From Mycobacterium sp. 4858 (GTDB lineage: Bacteria > Actinomycetota > Actinomycetes > Mycobacteriales > Mycobacteriaceae), in the NCBI RefSeq assembly GCF_900240975.1, contig NZ_LT968775.1:1302001-1366000 (forward strand): a stretch of DNA of 64,000 bases. Reading direction: 5' to 3'. Below are positions 38,871-47,380 of this stretch, in pieces. Every line of letters begins with the position of its first letter. The stretch's first letter is position 1. The notes under the pieces are model-generated. The model saw nothing but the letters and a program-made list of their open reading frames with translations, did no database searches and was not told where the DNA came from. Made by a program: the position numbers and the translations under genes.

Positions 38871-39680
38871 CTATTCGTCGCCGAAGGCTTGGTAGAGGTC
38901 CGGTAGGAATCCGGCCAGGTGATTCATCTCCTGGGCGCAATGCACCATCAGGTTGCGAGCGCTGGTCTCCGCGTTGCCCAGCACCCGCGAGACGATCGGG
39001 CGCACCGCCCGCGACGCGACGCCGGGCACGTTGCGGACCGCGATGTGCTTGCCGCCCATCCAGAAGCGCGACCGCATCTCGGCCCCGTTCGCGGTCGAGC
39101 GGACGTGGTGAATGAACCATCCGACGTCTACCGGGGCCTCGCTGGACCCCAGCCGGGCACAGATCGCCACCGCGCCGTCGCTGTCGGGCGGGCAGCCCAT
39201 CGTGACAGGATCGACGAATTGGATTGCGCCGTTGAGCATCGTCGAGCCGATGTACTCGCTGATCAACGACCAGCGGCCGATGTAGCGCCGGGCGCCGGCG
39301 CGGCCCGCGTCGTCACAGTCCTTCCAGGCAGCGTGCAGGTGGGCGCGCGGATGCCACAGCTTGTAGCGGCGGGTGTCGCAGCCGTGCCAGCCGAACCACC
39401 AGGACCACATGGCCGGGATGACCCCCGGCATGTCGGTGCGCACCGACACCTGATACCCGCCGTCCTCCAGGACGCCATAGCCGTTCTCGGTCTGCTGGTA
39501 TCCGTCGTCGGCGACGCGCGCGGCGTCGTCGAACGCCAACAGCGCCGTGGCGCCCTGCGGCCCGTGTTCCAGGGCCTCGACGACATGGCGTGGCAGCGGG
39601 GCCATCTCGGGCGCGAAGAACTTGCCGAACGGGGTGTTCGCGTCGTCGCCGCGGTAGCCCAGATACAGCTCGCCGGCCAT
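38871..39680 (-). CDS. DAPG hydrolase (PhlG)-like C-C bond hydrolase
   Basis: 269 residues. Its ATG shares one base with the stop of the flavoprotein gene before it (TGATG). Signatures of the 2,4-diacetylphloroglucinol hydrolase family are WWFGWHGCDTRRYKLWHPRA and the C-terminal HCAQEMNH, an HxxxE pair matching the Zn ligands His270/Glu274 of PhlG. PhlG removes an acetyl group from an acylated phenol by a retro-Claisen-type cleavage on a Bet v1-like fold. The substrate here is unknown. Pairing with a BBE-type oxidase and IclR regulator suggests aromatic compound breakdown. Confidence 0.78.
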   Translation of the reverse strand: MAGELYLGYRGDDANTPFGKFFAPEMAPLPRHVVEALEHGPQGATALLAFDDAARVADDGYQQTENGYGVLEDGGYQVSVRTDMPGVIPAMWSWWFGWHGCDTRRYKLWHPRAHLHAAWKDCDDAGRAGARRYIGRWSLISEYIGSTMLNGAIQFVDPVTMGCPPDSDGAVAICARLGSSEAPVDVGWFIHHVRSTANGAEMRSRFWMGGKHIAVRNVPGVASRAVRPIVSRVLGNAETSARNLMVHCAQEMNHLAGFLPDLYQAFGDE

Positions 39681-41020
39681 CAGAGTCGCCCCATCCAGCT
39701 GTTGAACAGGCCGTCGGGGTCGTATTCGGCGCGCACGCGGTCGAGCTTGGCCATGGCGGCGTCGCTGGCGAACCGCGCGGGACGCTGGCCGAGGTTCTCG
39801 TCGGCCAGCTGAATGCCGATCGCGTATTCGGACATCGCGGCCATGTTGGACCGCGCCCAGTCGGCATACTTCGCCTCGTCGGCCGGGTCCTTCCACGAAC
39901 CGTAGAGCGCGAGGTAGATGTCGCCCTCGATGCTGTAGGCCATGTCCTGGCGGGGAGAGCACGGGCCCCAGTTCAGCCAGAGGAAGTGGGCGGGAGGCGG
40001 CGGCATCGTGTCCAGGATCGTCCGGATGCCCGGCAGCAGGTCTTCAGCCGACGCCGACGTCCACATGTTGTCGACCGCGTAGTGGTGATCGGACAGGTAG
40101 TGGCTCATCGCCACGTCATACCAGGTCGGCAAATCGGTTGGCATATAGGGAATCTTGACGAGCGCCTGAGCGGCGACCGGGCAGGTGCCGAACAGGGCGA
40201 GGGCCTTCTCGGCCTCCTCGTCGGTGTCCGCGAAGGCGGGCGACGCCAGCGAGATGACCGGGGTGTCGATGCCCATGTTCGGCTCGCCGCGCGAGGCCAC
40301 GGCCTGCAGCTCGACGCGAGGGTCGACGTCGGCGCTGACCGCCCGCGCCCACGTGAAAACCTCGTCGCCAAGCTCGAATGGATAGACGTAGACGCTGGTG
40401 CCGCAGGCGCCGGGGCGGGGATAGAGCTTCAGGTAGAACGACGTGACCACGGCGAAGAAGCCGGGGCCGGCGCCGCGGGCGGCCCAGTAGAGGTCGGCGT
40501 TGTTGCTGGCGTCGCAGTGGATCTGTTCGCCCTCGGCGGTGACGACGTCCAGGCCGACGACGCTCTCGCAGGCCGGGCCGTAGATGCGGCTGTTCCAGCC
40601 GTACCCACCCTGCAGCAGGTAGCCGCCCAGGCAGACGCCCTTGCAGTGACCACCGGGGAAGAACAGGCCCTGCGCCTCGAGATCGGCCATGAGCAGGCTG
40701 CCGCCCTTGCCCGGACCCACTTGGGCGAGCCGCTTGTCGGCGTCGATGACGGCGTGGTCGAGGCGGCTGACGTCGAGCAGAACGGAGCCGTCACGCAGGT
40801 GGCTGGCCGAGAAGCTGTGCCCCCCGGAAACGACGCTGACCTTCAGGCCGTGCGCCGCGGCGTAGCGGATGCCGGCGACGATGTCATCGGCATCGGCGGC
40901 CTGCACGATGACTTCGGGATAGCGCTGCGGCACCCGTTGGTGCCACACGGTGCCACGGCGGGCCGCCTCGTAGCCGTCGTCGCCGCGGAAGTGGTGCCGC
41001 CCCGCCGGTAGCCCGCTCAT
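39680..41020 (-). CDS. FAD-linked oxidase, BBE (berberine bridge enzyme) type
   Basis: 446 residues from the ATG at 41020. The PCMH FAD-binding domain has VSVVSGGHSFSAS (His68, expected 8-alpha-His link) and FFPGGHCKGVCLGGY (Cys126 where bicovalent flavoproteins carry a 6-S-Cys link), and the C-terminus AEYDPDGLFNSWMG is the BBE motif. No signal peptide, so cytosolic. It oxidises an unknown, probably phenolic or alcohol substrate. It heads a two-gene unit with the PhlG-like hydrolase, divergent from the IclR gene. Confidence 0.85.
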   Translation of the reverse strand: MSGLPAGRHHFRGDDGYEAARRGTVWHQRVPQRYPEVIVQAADADDIVAGIRYAAAHGLKVSVVSGGHSFSASHLRDGSVLLDVSRLDHAVIDADKRLAQVGPGKGGSLLMADLEAQGLFFPGGHCKGVCLGGYLLQGGYGWNSRIYGPACESVVGLDVVTAEGEQIHCDASNNADLYWAARGAGPGFFAVVTSFYLKLYPRPGACGTSVYVYPFELGDEVFTWARAVSADVDPRVELQAVASRGEPNMGIDTPVISLASPAFADTDEEAEKALALFGTCPVAAQALVKIPYMPTDLPTWYDVAMSHYLSDHHYAVDNMWTSASAEDLLPGIRTILDTMPPPPAHFLWLNWGPCSPRQDMAYSIEGDIYLALYGSWKDPADEAKYADWARSNMAAMSEYAIGIQLADENLGQRPARFASDAAMAKLDRVRAEYDPDGLFNSWMGRL

Positions 41021-41052
41021 CTCGAACCTCCCTCGATTCACTATTCGGATCT

Positions 41053-41065
41053 TTGCGATTCGCAA
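41053..41065. promoter_or_regulatory. Palindromic operator between FAD oxidase and IclR gene
   Basis: TTGCGA-T-TCGCAA, a perfect 13-bp dyad in the 67-bp divergent gap, 33 bp from the oxidase start and 22 bp from the iclR start. IclR proteins bind dyads of this kind, so it is the likely site of autoregulation and control of the oxidase-hydrolase pair. Confidence 0.65.
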
Positions 41066-41087
41066 TGCGGACCAATATAGTGGGCCG

Positions 41088-41849
41088 ATGCCGAGTTCGG
41101 GGGAAAATCTCTCGCCTGGTCGCGACGAAGGAATACAGGTGTTGCGCCGCGCCGCCGCCGCGCTGGACGAGATCGCCGCCGAGCCCGGCCGGTTACGCCT
41201 GGTCGACCTGGGTGAGCGGCTCGGCCTGGCCAAGTCGACGGCGCGCCGGCTGCTGGTGGGCCTCGTCGAGGTGGGGCTGGCCAGCGTCGATTCACAGGGC
41301 CGGTTCTCCCTGGGCGACCGCCTGCTCGGATTCGGCACTTCGGACGGGGCGCAGATCGCGGCGATCTTCCGGCCAACCATCGAGCGGGTGGCGCGCGCGA
41401 TCGACGGGGAGACGGTCGACCTCTCGATATTGCGGGGCCAGCGCATGTGGTTCGTCGACCAGATCGAATCGTCGCATCGTCTGCGCGCCGTCTCGGCCGT
41501 CGGCGTCCGGTTCCCGATGGAGTCGACTGCCAACGGCAAGGCGGCCCTCGCGACCCTCGACGATGTCGATGCCGAGGCGGTGATCGCCAGCTGCGATCCC
41601 GATGTCGCCGACCGGCTTCGCGCCGAGGCCGCCGAGATCCGGCGCACCGGAGTGGCTTTCGATCGCGACGAACACACCCGGGGAATCTCGGCGGCGGCGA
41701 TCGCGCGCCGCGCCGCGGGCGACAACGTGATCGCCATCTCGGTGCCGGCGCCGACGGAGCGTTTCCTGGAGAAGGAACCGCGCATCGTCGCCGCACTGCG
41801 CGCCGCGGCGGAATCGCCGGCCTGGGGGTATGTCAGCGGACCAGGTTGA
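41088..41849 (+). CDS. IclR family transcriptional regulator
   Basis: 253 residues. N-terminal winged helix (VLRRAAAALDEIAAEPGRLR, then LGERLGLAKSTARRLLVGL) and C-terminal effector domain with FDRDEHTRGISAAAIA typical of IclR. Divergent from the flavin oxidase gene across a 67-bp gap that contains a palindrome, so it most likely senses the substrate of that pair. Confidence 0.9.
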   Translation: MPSSGENLSPGRDEGIQVLRRAAAALDEIAAEPGRLRLVDLGERLGLAKSTARRLLVGLVEVGLASVDSQGRFSLGDRLLGFGTSDGAQIAAIFRPTIERVARAIDGETVDLSILRGQRMWFVDQIESSHRLRAVSAVGVRFPMESTANGKAALATLDDVDAEAVIASCDPDVADRLRAEAAEIRRTGVAFDRDEHTRGISAAAIARRAAGDNVIAISVPAPTERFLEKEPRIVAALRAAAESPAWGYVSGPG

Positions 41850-42038
41850 TCCCGTAGTCGCCTTCGGGCCCCGGAAGGGTCGGCGCTCCGCCCCTCCGGA
41901 CGCGCCGGACACCCCGCCCCCGAGTCGGCCACCGCAGCGGCAGGCCCTCCGAGCGGGCGCCGGCATCGGTCAGGCTGGAGTTGGAGGCGGCCGGGTTACC
42001 CCTCGAAAGCTCGGCCGCCCCAACGTCGTGAGCCCCGC

Positions 42039-42326
42039 TCAACAGGACACTGCAGCGGAGGAGAACAGCGGCCCCCATTCGTGCCGGGCCGCGGATTGCG
42101 CATCGGTGAAACTCGGCGTCTTCTCGCCGTCGCCGGCCAGGTGTACCAGCGCCCAGGCCATCGCGAACACCGGCACCTTGTGCCGCAAGGCCGCGCTGTG
42201 CAATTCGTCCAGGGCGGCCTCCGACGGGCACCGGCGAAGGCCGATGAGAATGCCCCGAGCGGTGTCGAGGATGCGACCGGAATGCGGGCCACACGAAGTC
42301 TGGGCGGGAACCCAGTTCGTCGTCAT
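42039..42326 (-). CDS. ANTAR-domain RNA-binding protein
   Basis: 95 residues from the ATG at 42326, with CAGGAGGT nine bases upstream. Residues 15-65 read ILDTARGILIGLRRCPSEAA and AMAWALVHLA, fitting the three-helix ANTAR fold that binds paired hexaloop hairpins and prevents termination. There is no sensory domain, so control must come from elsewhere. The C-terminal 30 residues match nothing I know. No paired hairpin target was seen in the adjacent 244-bp leader. Confidence 0.65.
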   Translation of the reverse strand: MTTNWVPAQTSCGPHSGRILDTARGILIGLRRCPSEAALDELHSAALRHKVPVFAMAWALVHLAGDGEKTPSFTDAQSAARHEWGPLFSSAAVSC

Positions 42327-42570
42327 GTTGTGGATACCTCCTGCGGCGCCGTCACGAACCCGCCACTGGCGATAGCGGACGAGGAATTCCTGCGCTACGC
42401 ATCGTCGCGGCCGCAAACCTCAAAAGCGCCCTGTGCCATGATTTGTCGATTGAGCGCGTTGTGCCAGTCTACTGCCGTGATTGATACCCGCCCGTGACCG
42501 TTTCGGGATCGGCTGCTAATCAACGACTCCCATTACATACCGACGGGAATGGAAATCCGACGGATTCGAA

Positions 42571-43935
42571 TTAGCCTGCCAGCGACAGGATTTCGTCGAA
42601 GCCGCCGGCGATGGCGTCGTGGAACACGTCGTAATCGGGAATTGCGGTGGTGTCGATGTTCATGCCGAGCCCGCAGGTGTCGACATAGGTCAGAAGCGTG
42701 ACATTCACGGCCGCACCGATGGTGGGCCCGAAGGCGTATTGCGCGCGCACCGGGGCGCCGCCGAGGAAAACCGGCACCGGGACGCCCGGCACATCGCTGG
42801 CCACGAAATCCACGTGGCGCAGGACCGAGCCGATGTACCACCGGGGCGCCAGATTGAGAACTCCGGCAATCAATTGCGTGTATGGCAGTGATTTTTCGTT
42901 GCGTACCGCCGCGGTGCGCTGCCGGATCGCCCTGATGCGTTTTGCCGGGTCGATCTCGCCGACGGGTACGTCGAAGCGCATCAGCGTGATCCGGTTCCCG
43001 CCGATGCCGTCCGCTTGGGTCCGCAGGCTGATCGGCATCGTGATGTGTAGGTCGCCCACCGGCACACCGTGCTTTTCGTGGTAGAGGCGCAGTCCACCGG
43101 CGACCCCCGCGACAAAGGCGTCGTTCAGCGCCCCACCGCAACGGTGTGCGGCTTCCCGCAGCGGCCGCGTCGGCACTTGATGCACCGCGAGATGACGGAT
43201 CAGGCCGCGGTCCGTCGCCAACGACGACCCGGGTCGGTTGATCGGGCGGACGGTTCGGTAGACGGATGCCGCGGTGGTCGCCGCGGACCGGAGGGTGCTG
43301 ACGGGCCGCCGAACCCCGTCGTACATCAACCGTGGCAGCCGGTTGGCCACCCCCGCCAGGGCCGAGTTGAGCAGGCCGGCGTCATAGCGCACGGCATCGG
43401 GGTAGCCGCCCAGCAGCGCCGGCCCCGCGACGGCCGGCTCCGGAGGCATCGGGTCGACGGGATAGAGGTCTTCGGAGAGGTCGAACAGGTGCATCGCGAT
43501 CTGGACCCCACCGACCCCGTCGGTGAGCGCGTGGTGGAACTTGCAGATCACGGCTGCGCCGCCGTTTTCCAGACCGTCGATGAACGTGGTCTCCCACAGC
43601 GCGCGGGCCCGATCGAAATCCTGCATCTCGGCCACCCGCGCCAGCTCGAGGACGTCGTCGAGGGTCCCTGGGCCGGAGATGGTCGCCCGCCGCAGGTGGT
43701 AATCCAGGTCGAAATCCCGGTAATGCTCCCACCGCGGCGGGGCGGGCGCAGGTGACTGCACCACCCGCTGCCGGAACATGGGCAGCGTGCGACTGATCAG
43801 GTCGAAGCGTTTGCGCACTTCGTCCCAGTCCGGCGACCGGTCCAGAAGAACGACACTGACCACGGTCGACCGCAGCCGGGGATCGCTTTCCATTGCCCAG
43901 GTGAAGGCGTCACTGGCGCGCATAAATGCAGTCAT
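42571..43935 (-). CDS. Wax ester synthase / diacylglycerol acyltransferase (WS/DGAT)
   Basis: 454 residues from the ATG at 43935, GAGGAG eight bases upstream. The catalytic HHxxxDG motif is present at 134-140 (HHALTDG), and the family C-terminal region follows (VASDVPGVPVPVFLGGAPV). Mycobacteria have many such enzymes making triacylglycerol or wax esters from acyl-CoA. No operon partner lies close; 116 bp separate it from the CoA-transferase gene on the same strand. Confidence 0.93.
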   Translation of the reverse strand: MTAFMRASDAFTWAMESDPRLRSTVVSVVLLDRSPDWDEVRKRFDLISRTLPMFRQRVVQSPAPAPPRWEHYRDFDLDYHLRRATISGPGTLDDVLELARVAEMQDFDRARALWETTFIDGLENGGAAVICKFHHALTDGVGGVQIAMHLFDLSEDLYPVDPMPPEPAVAGPALLGGYPDAVRYDAGLLNSALAGVANRLPRLMYDGVRRPVSTLRSAATTAASVYRTVRPINRPGSSLATDRGLIRHLAVHQVPTRPLREAAHRCGGALNDAFVAGVAGGLRLYHEKHGVPVGDLHITMPISLRTQADGIGGNRITLMRFDVPVGEIDPAKRIRAIRQRTAAVRNEKSLPYTQLIAGVLNLAPRWYIGSVLRHVDFVASDVPGVPVPVFLGGAPVRAQYAFGPTIGAAVNVTLLTYVDTCGLGMNIDTTAIPDYDVFHDAIAGGFDEILSLAG

Positions 43936-44051
43936 CTTTGTGCTCCTCGCACAGAACGTACGACTGCCGGCGGCCCAGGTCATCGGGTTATCGGCAGCCG
44001 ATGACTTTGGTCCCCACAGATAGCGGCTTTGGTCGACCGCCCGTGCGGCCA

Positions 44052-45284
44052 CTACAGAATGGCGTTGAGGTCCTTGGCCCTGGCGATGTCGTCCCAGTCG
44101 ACGTCGAGTTCCAGCAGGATTTCCTCGGTGTGCTGGCCGTGTTCGGGAGCGCGCGCGGGCGCCGGCGGGGTCTCGTCGAACTGCACGGGCGCGGCGACGA
44201 TCCGGTACTTCTCGCCATGGTCGTCGACGTTGGTCACCACGTATCCGTTGGGCTCGACCTGCGGATCGTTGAGCGTTTCCCGCGGCGTCGCCAGGGCGCC
44301 CCACACGCCCGGTTCGTCCTCGAGCGCCTTCTGCCAGTGGGCCAGGTCGTGGCGGGCGAACACCTCGTCCAGGATCTCGGTGGCCGCCGCGGCGTTGGCG
44401 ATCAGGTTGGCCGACGGCACGAAGCGTTCGTCGGTGGCCAGTTCGCCCAGGCCCATCCGCTCGCAGAACCCCGCCCAGAACTTGTCCGGTTGCAGGAACA
44501 CCAACTGGATCCACCGGCCATCCCGGGTCTTGTACCGGTTGACAAGCGGGTTGATGGCCAATCCGGGCGGTGCACCCGGAATCCCGTCGATGTCGAAGAA
44601 ATCGGCCGCCGAGATGGACGGTGCGATCGCCCACATCGCCTGCGCCAACAGCGAGGAGTCGACGATCGCCGGTTCACCGGTGCGTTCGCGGTGGAACAAC
44701 GCGGCGCATACTCCCCCGGCGAGGGTCGCCCCGCCCTGCAGGTCACCGAACCCGGGCCCCTGGACGGCGGGGGTGTCCGTGCCGAACGGCGTGAGCGTGT
44801 AGGCGACGCCGCCGCGCGCGAGGTAGGTGGCGGCGTCGAACCCGCCGCGGTCGCGGTCCGGACCCCGCACCCCCAGCCCGGTGCCGCGCGCGATGATGAT
44901 CTTCGGGTTGAACGCGCTGATGTCGTCGACTGTCAGCCGCGCCCGTTCGAGCGCGCCCGGCAGCCAATTGGTGAGGAACACGTCGGCACTCGCCAGCAGG
45001 CGGCCGAACAGCTCGCGACCGGTCTCGGATTTGATGTCGATGGCGATGCTGCGCTTACCGCGGTTGCCCAACTCGAGGATGAAGTCGGCGTCCGGTCTGG
45101 CCGCCTGCCGGGTGAACCCGCCGACGACCAGTGCGCGCCCGGGATCGCCCGATGCGACGCCTTCCACCTTGATCACGTCGGCGCCCCAGTCCGCCAGGGC
45201 CGCACCGGCCGAAGGCACGTAGGTCCACGACGCCAGCTCGACTACCCGCACGCCTTCGAGGACGCCCCCGCGGACACCAGACAT
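44052..45284 (-). CDS. Class III CoA-transferase (CaiB/BaiF family)
   Basis: 410 residues from the ATG at 45284, GAGGGAG six bases upstream. Family features: VVELASWTYVPSAGAALADWGADVIKVE at the N-terminus (seen in parts), FILELGNRGKRSIAID, and the nucleophile Asp in GFGDLQGG. It moves CoA between carboxylic acids through an aspartyl-CoA intermediate. It is divergent from the eight-gene catabolic operon, across a gap with an unusual CTAG-rich dyad cluster, and so probably serves the same pathway. Confidence 0.9.
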   Translation of the reverse strand: MSGVRGGVLEGVRVVELASWTYVPSAGAALADWGADVIKVEGVASGDPGRALVVGGFTRQAARPDADFILELGNRGKRSIAIDIKSETGRELFGRLLASADVFLTNWLPGALERARLTVDDISAFNPKIIIARGTGLGVRGPDRDRGGFDAATYLARGGVAYTLTPFGTDTPAVQGPGFGDLQGGATLAGGVCAALFHRERTGEPAIVDSSLLAQAMWAIAPSISAADFFDIDGIPGAPPGLAINPLVNRYKTRDGRWIQLVFLQPDKFWAGFCERMGLGELATDERFVPSANLIANAAAATEILDEVFARHDLAHWQKALEDEPGVWGALATPRETLNDPQVEPNGYVVTNVDDHGEKYRIVAAPVQFDETPPAPARAPEHGQHTEEILLELDVDWDDIARAKDLNAIL

Positions 45285-45321
45285 CGCCAACTCCCTCGGT
45301 CGACCGCCATTCCTTGCTATT

Positions 45322-45343
45322 TTAGATATTCTAGCTAGTCTAG
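45322..45343. promoter_or_regulatory. CTAG-rich overlapping dyads in divergent promoter
   Basis: TAGA-TAT-TCTA (45323-45333), CTAGCTAG (45331-45338) and CTAG-T-CTAG (45335-45343) overlap in an AT-rich island between the CoA-transferase and the SDR operon. CTAG is rare in mycobacterial DNA, so three in 13 bp point to a specific operator, perhaps for one of the nearby TetR proteins. The rest of the 235-bp gap shows no gene. Confidence 0.55.
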
Positions 45344-45519
45344 GGCGTAGTGGTAGCCCAGCTGCAGGTCAGCGCAGTTTTTCGGGGAAGAGATGCGATG
45401 GATTCGACCGGTGGCCCGAATCCGATACCCGTGACCGCGCGCCGTGTGCGCGGCGTCGACACTGGCGAACGCCGTTGGGCCCCAAAGGGAATCGCGATGA
45501 CCACGGACGAAGGACTGGC

Positions 45520-46392
45520 ATGGGCAGGGTAACGGGCAAGGTGGCCGTGATCAGTGGCGCCGCGCGCGGTCAGGGCCGCTCGCACGCGCGGATGCTCGCC
45601 GCCGAAGGCGCCGACATCATCGCGGTGGACCTGTGCGCCGACATCGAGACCAACGAGTACCCCCTGGCGCGGCGCGAGGACCTCGAGGAGACCGCCCGGC
45701 TGGTCGAGAAGGAGGGGCAGCGCGCGTTCACCGCGGTCGCCGACGTCCGCGATCGGGTGGCGCTGGCCGCAGCGATCGACGAGGGCGTGGCCGAGTTCGG
45801 GCATCTTGACGTCGTCGTCGCCAACGCGGGCATCTGCCCGCTGACGGCGGGCCTGCCGCCGCAGGCCTTCGCCGACGCCGTGGACGTGGACCTGGTCGGC
45901 GTGCTGAACCTGGTGCACGCAAGCCTCAAGCATCTGCATGCCGGCGCGTCGATCATCGTGATCGGTTCCAACGCGGCGTTCATGTCGTCTCTGAGCACCT
46001 CCGGCGGTGAGAGTGGGATCGGCGGCCCCGGCGGGGCCGGATACGCCTTCGCGAAACTGGCTGCGGCGCATTACGTCAACGACTTCGCCCTTGCGCTCGC
46101 CAAGTTCTCCATCCGGATGAACGCGGTGCACCCGACCAATGTCAACACCGACATGCTGCACAGCCCGCCGATGTATCGGGCCTTCCGGCCGGACCTGAAG
46201 GATCCGACCCGCGAGGACGCGGAGCCGGTTTTCCCGCTCGTGCAGGCGATGCCGATCCCCTATGTCGAACCCGAGGACATCAGCGAGGCGGTGCTCTTCC
46301 TCGCGTCCGACGCGGCCCGCTACATCACCGGGCAGCAACTCCGTGTCGACGGGGGCGGCTTCCTGAAGGTCAAGCCGTGGTCCGGTGCGTGA
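45520..46392 (+). CDS. Mycofactocin-coupled SDR family oxidoreductase
   Basis: 290 residues. NAD-binding GAARGQG at 13-19; catalytic Tyr175 and Lys179 (GYAFAK) with Ser in VIGSNAAF. The insert after strand 2, IETNEYPLARREDLEETARL, is the mark of SDRs that keep NAD bound and hand electrons to mycofactocin. It would oxidise an alcohol to a ketone or aldehyde. First gene of the catabolic operon; the next gene begins 4 bp after its stop. Confidence 0.88.
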   Translation: MGRVTGKVAVISGAARGQGRSHARMLAAEGADIIAVDLCADIETNEYPLARREDLEETARLVEKEGQRAFTAVADVRDRVALAAAIDEGVAEFGHLDVVVANAGICPLTAGLPPQAFADAVDVDLVGVLNLVHASLKHLHAGASIIVIGSNAAFMSSLSTSGGESGIGGPGGAGYAFAKLAAAHYVNDFALALAKFSIRMNAVHPTNVNTDMLHSPPMYRAFRPDLKDPTREDAEPVFPLVQAMPIPYVEPEDISEAVLFLASDAARYITGQQLRVDGGGFLKVKPWSGA

Positions 46393-46396
46393 TCGC

Positions 46397-47380
46397 ATGA
46401 GCGACGGGACAACGGGCGTCCAACGCCGCCTGTACGAGCTGATGGTGCTCATGAAGGCGGCCGACGACCGGCTGTCCAAAGGCATCGGCACCGGCGAGTT
46501 CATGTGCGTCTACTGGCCCTCGCGCGGGCAGGAGGCCATCGCCGCCGCGATGGGTCTCGCGCTGCGGCCCGACGACCAGTTGGTGACCACCTACCGCGGG
46601 CTGCACGACCTCATCGGCAAGGGCGTCCCGCTGGAAGAGATCTACGGCGAGATGATGGGCCGCACCGTGGGCGCCGGGCGCGGCAAGGGCGGCACCATGC
46701 ACATCGCGAATCCCGCTCGGGGCGTGATGCTTTCGACCGGGATCGTCGGGGCGGGCCCGCCGGTGGCGGTGGGATTGGCGCTGGCCGCGAAACGCAAAGG
46801 CCTCGATCGCGTCACCGCGGTGAGCTTCGGCGACGGCGCCACCAACACCGGGTCTTTTCACGAGGCGGCGAACATGGCGGCGCTCTGGGACCTGCCGATG
46901 GTGTTCGTCTGCCAGAACAACCTCTACGCCGAGATGACGCCGACCGCCGACACGATGAAGCTCGAATGTGTCGCGGACCGGGCGGCCGGCTACGGCATGC
47001 CGGGAGTGCGTGTCGACGGGAACGATCCGCTGGCGATCAAATCGACACTCGATGACGCGCTGCGGCGAGCCCGCGCCGGCGGCGGCCCCACCTTCGTCGA
47101 ATGCGTGACGTTCCGCTTCCGCGGCCATTACTTCGGTGACCGGATGCCCTACATCCCCAAGGATCAGCTGGCCGCCGCGATCGAAGCCGACCCGGTGCCC
47201 CGCCTCCGCGACCAGCTGGTCGAGGCCGGCATCTGCGATCGGGACGAACTCGACCGCATCGAAGAGGAGGCGCTGGCCGCGGTGGAGACGGCGCTGCAAA
47301 ACGTCATGCGCGCGGAGGCCCCGTCGATCGACGAGCTGGACCGAGACGTGTACGCGACCGCGATCAAGTTCCCGGTGTGA
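46397..47380 (+). CDS. Thiamine-diphosphate dehydrogenase E1 alpha subunit
   Basis: 327 residues. TPP motif GDG at 145-147 to NN at 174-175 (GDGATNTGSFHEAANM... CQNN), and YWPSRGQEA, GGTMHIAN as in acetoin and branched-chain 2-oxoacid dehydrogenases. With the next gene it forms an alpha2-beta2 E1 that decarboxylates a 2-oxoacid or cleaves an alpha-hydroxyketone and passes the acyl group to a lipoyl domain. A GTG at 46385 overlapping the SDR stop is an alternative start. Confidence 0.9.
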   Translation: MSDGTTGVQRRLYELMVLMKAADDRLSKGIGTGEFMCVYWPSRGQEAIAAAMGLALRPDDQLVTTYRGLHDLIGKGVPLEEIYGEMMGRTVGAGRGKGGTMHIANPARGVMLSTGIVGAGPPVAVGLALAAKRKGLDRVTAVSFGDGATNTGSFHEAANMAALWDLPMVFVCQNNLYAEMTPTADTMKLECVADRAAGYGMPGVRVDGNDPLAIKSTLDDALRRARAGGGPTFVECVTFRFRGHYFGDRMPYIPKDQLAAAIEADPVPRLRDQLVEAGICDRDELDRIEEEALAAVETALQNVMRAEAPSIDELDRDVYATAIKFPV

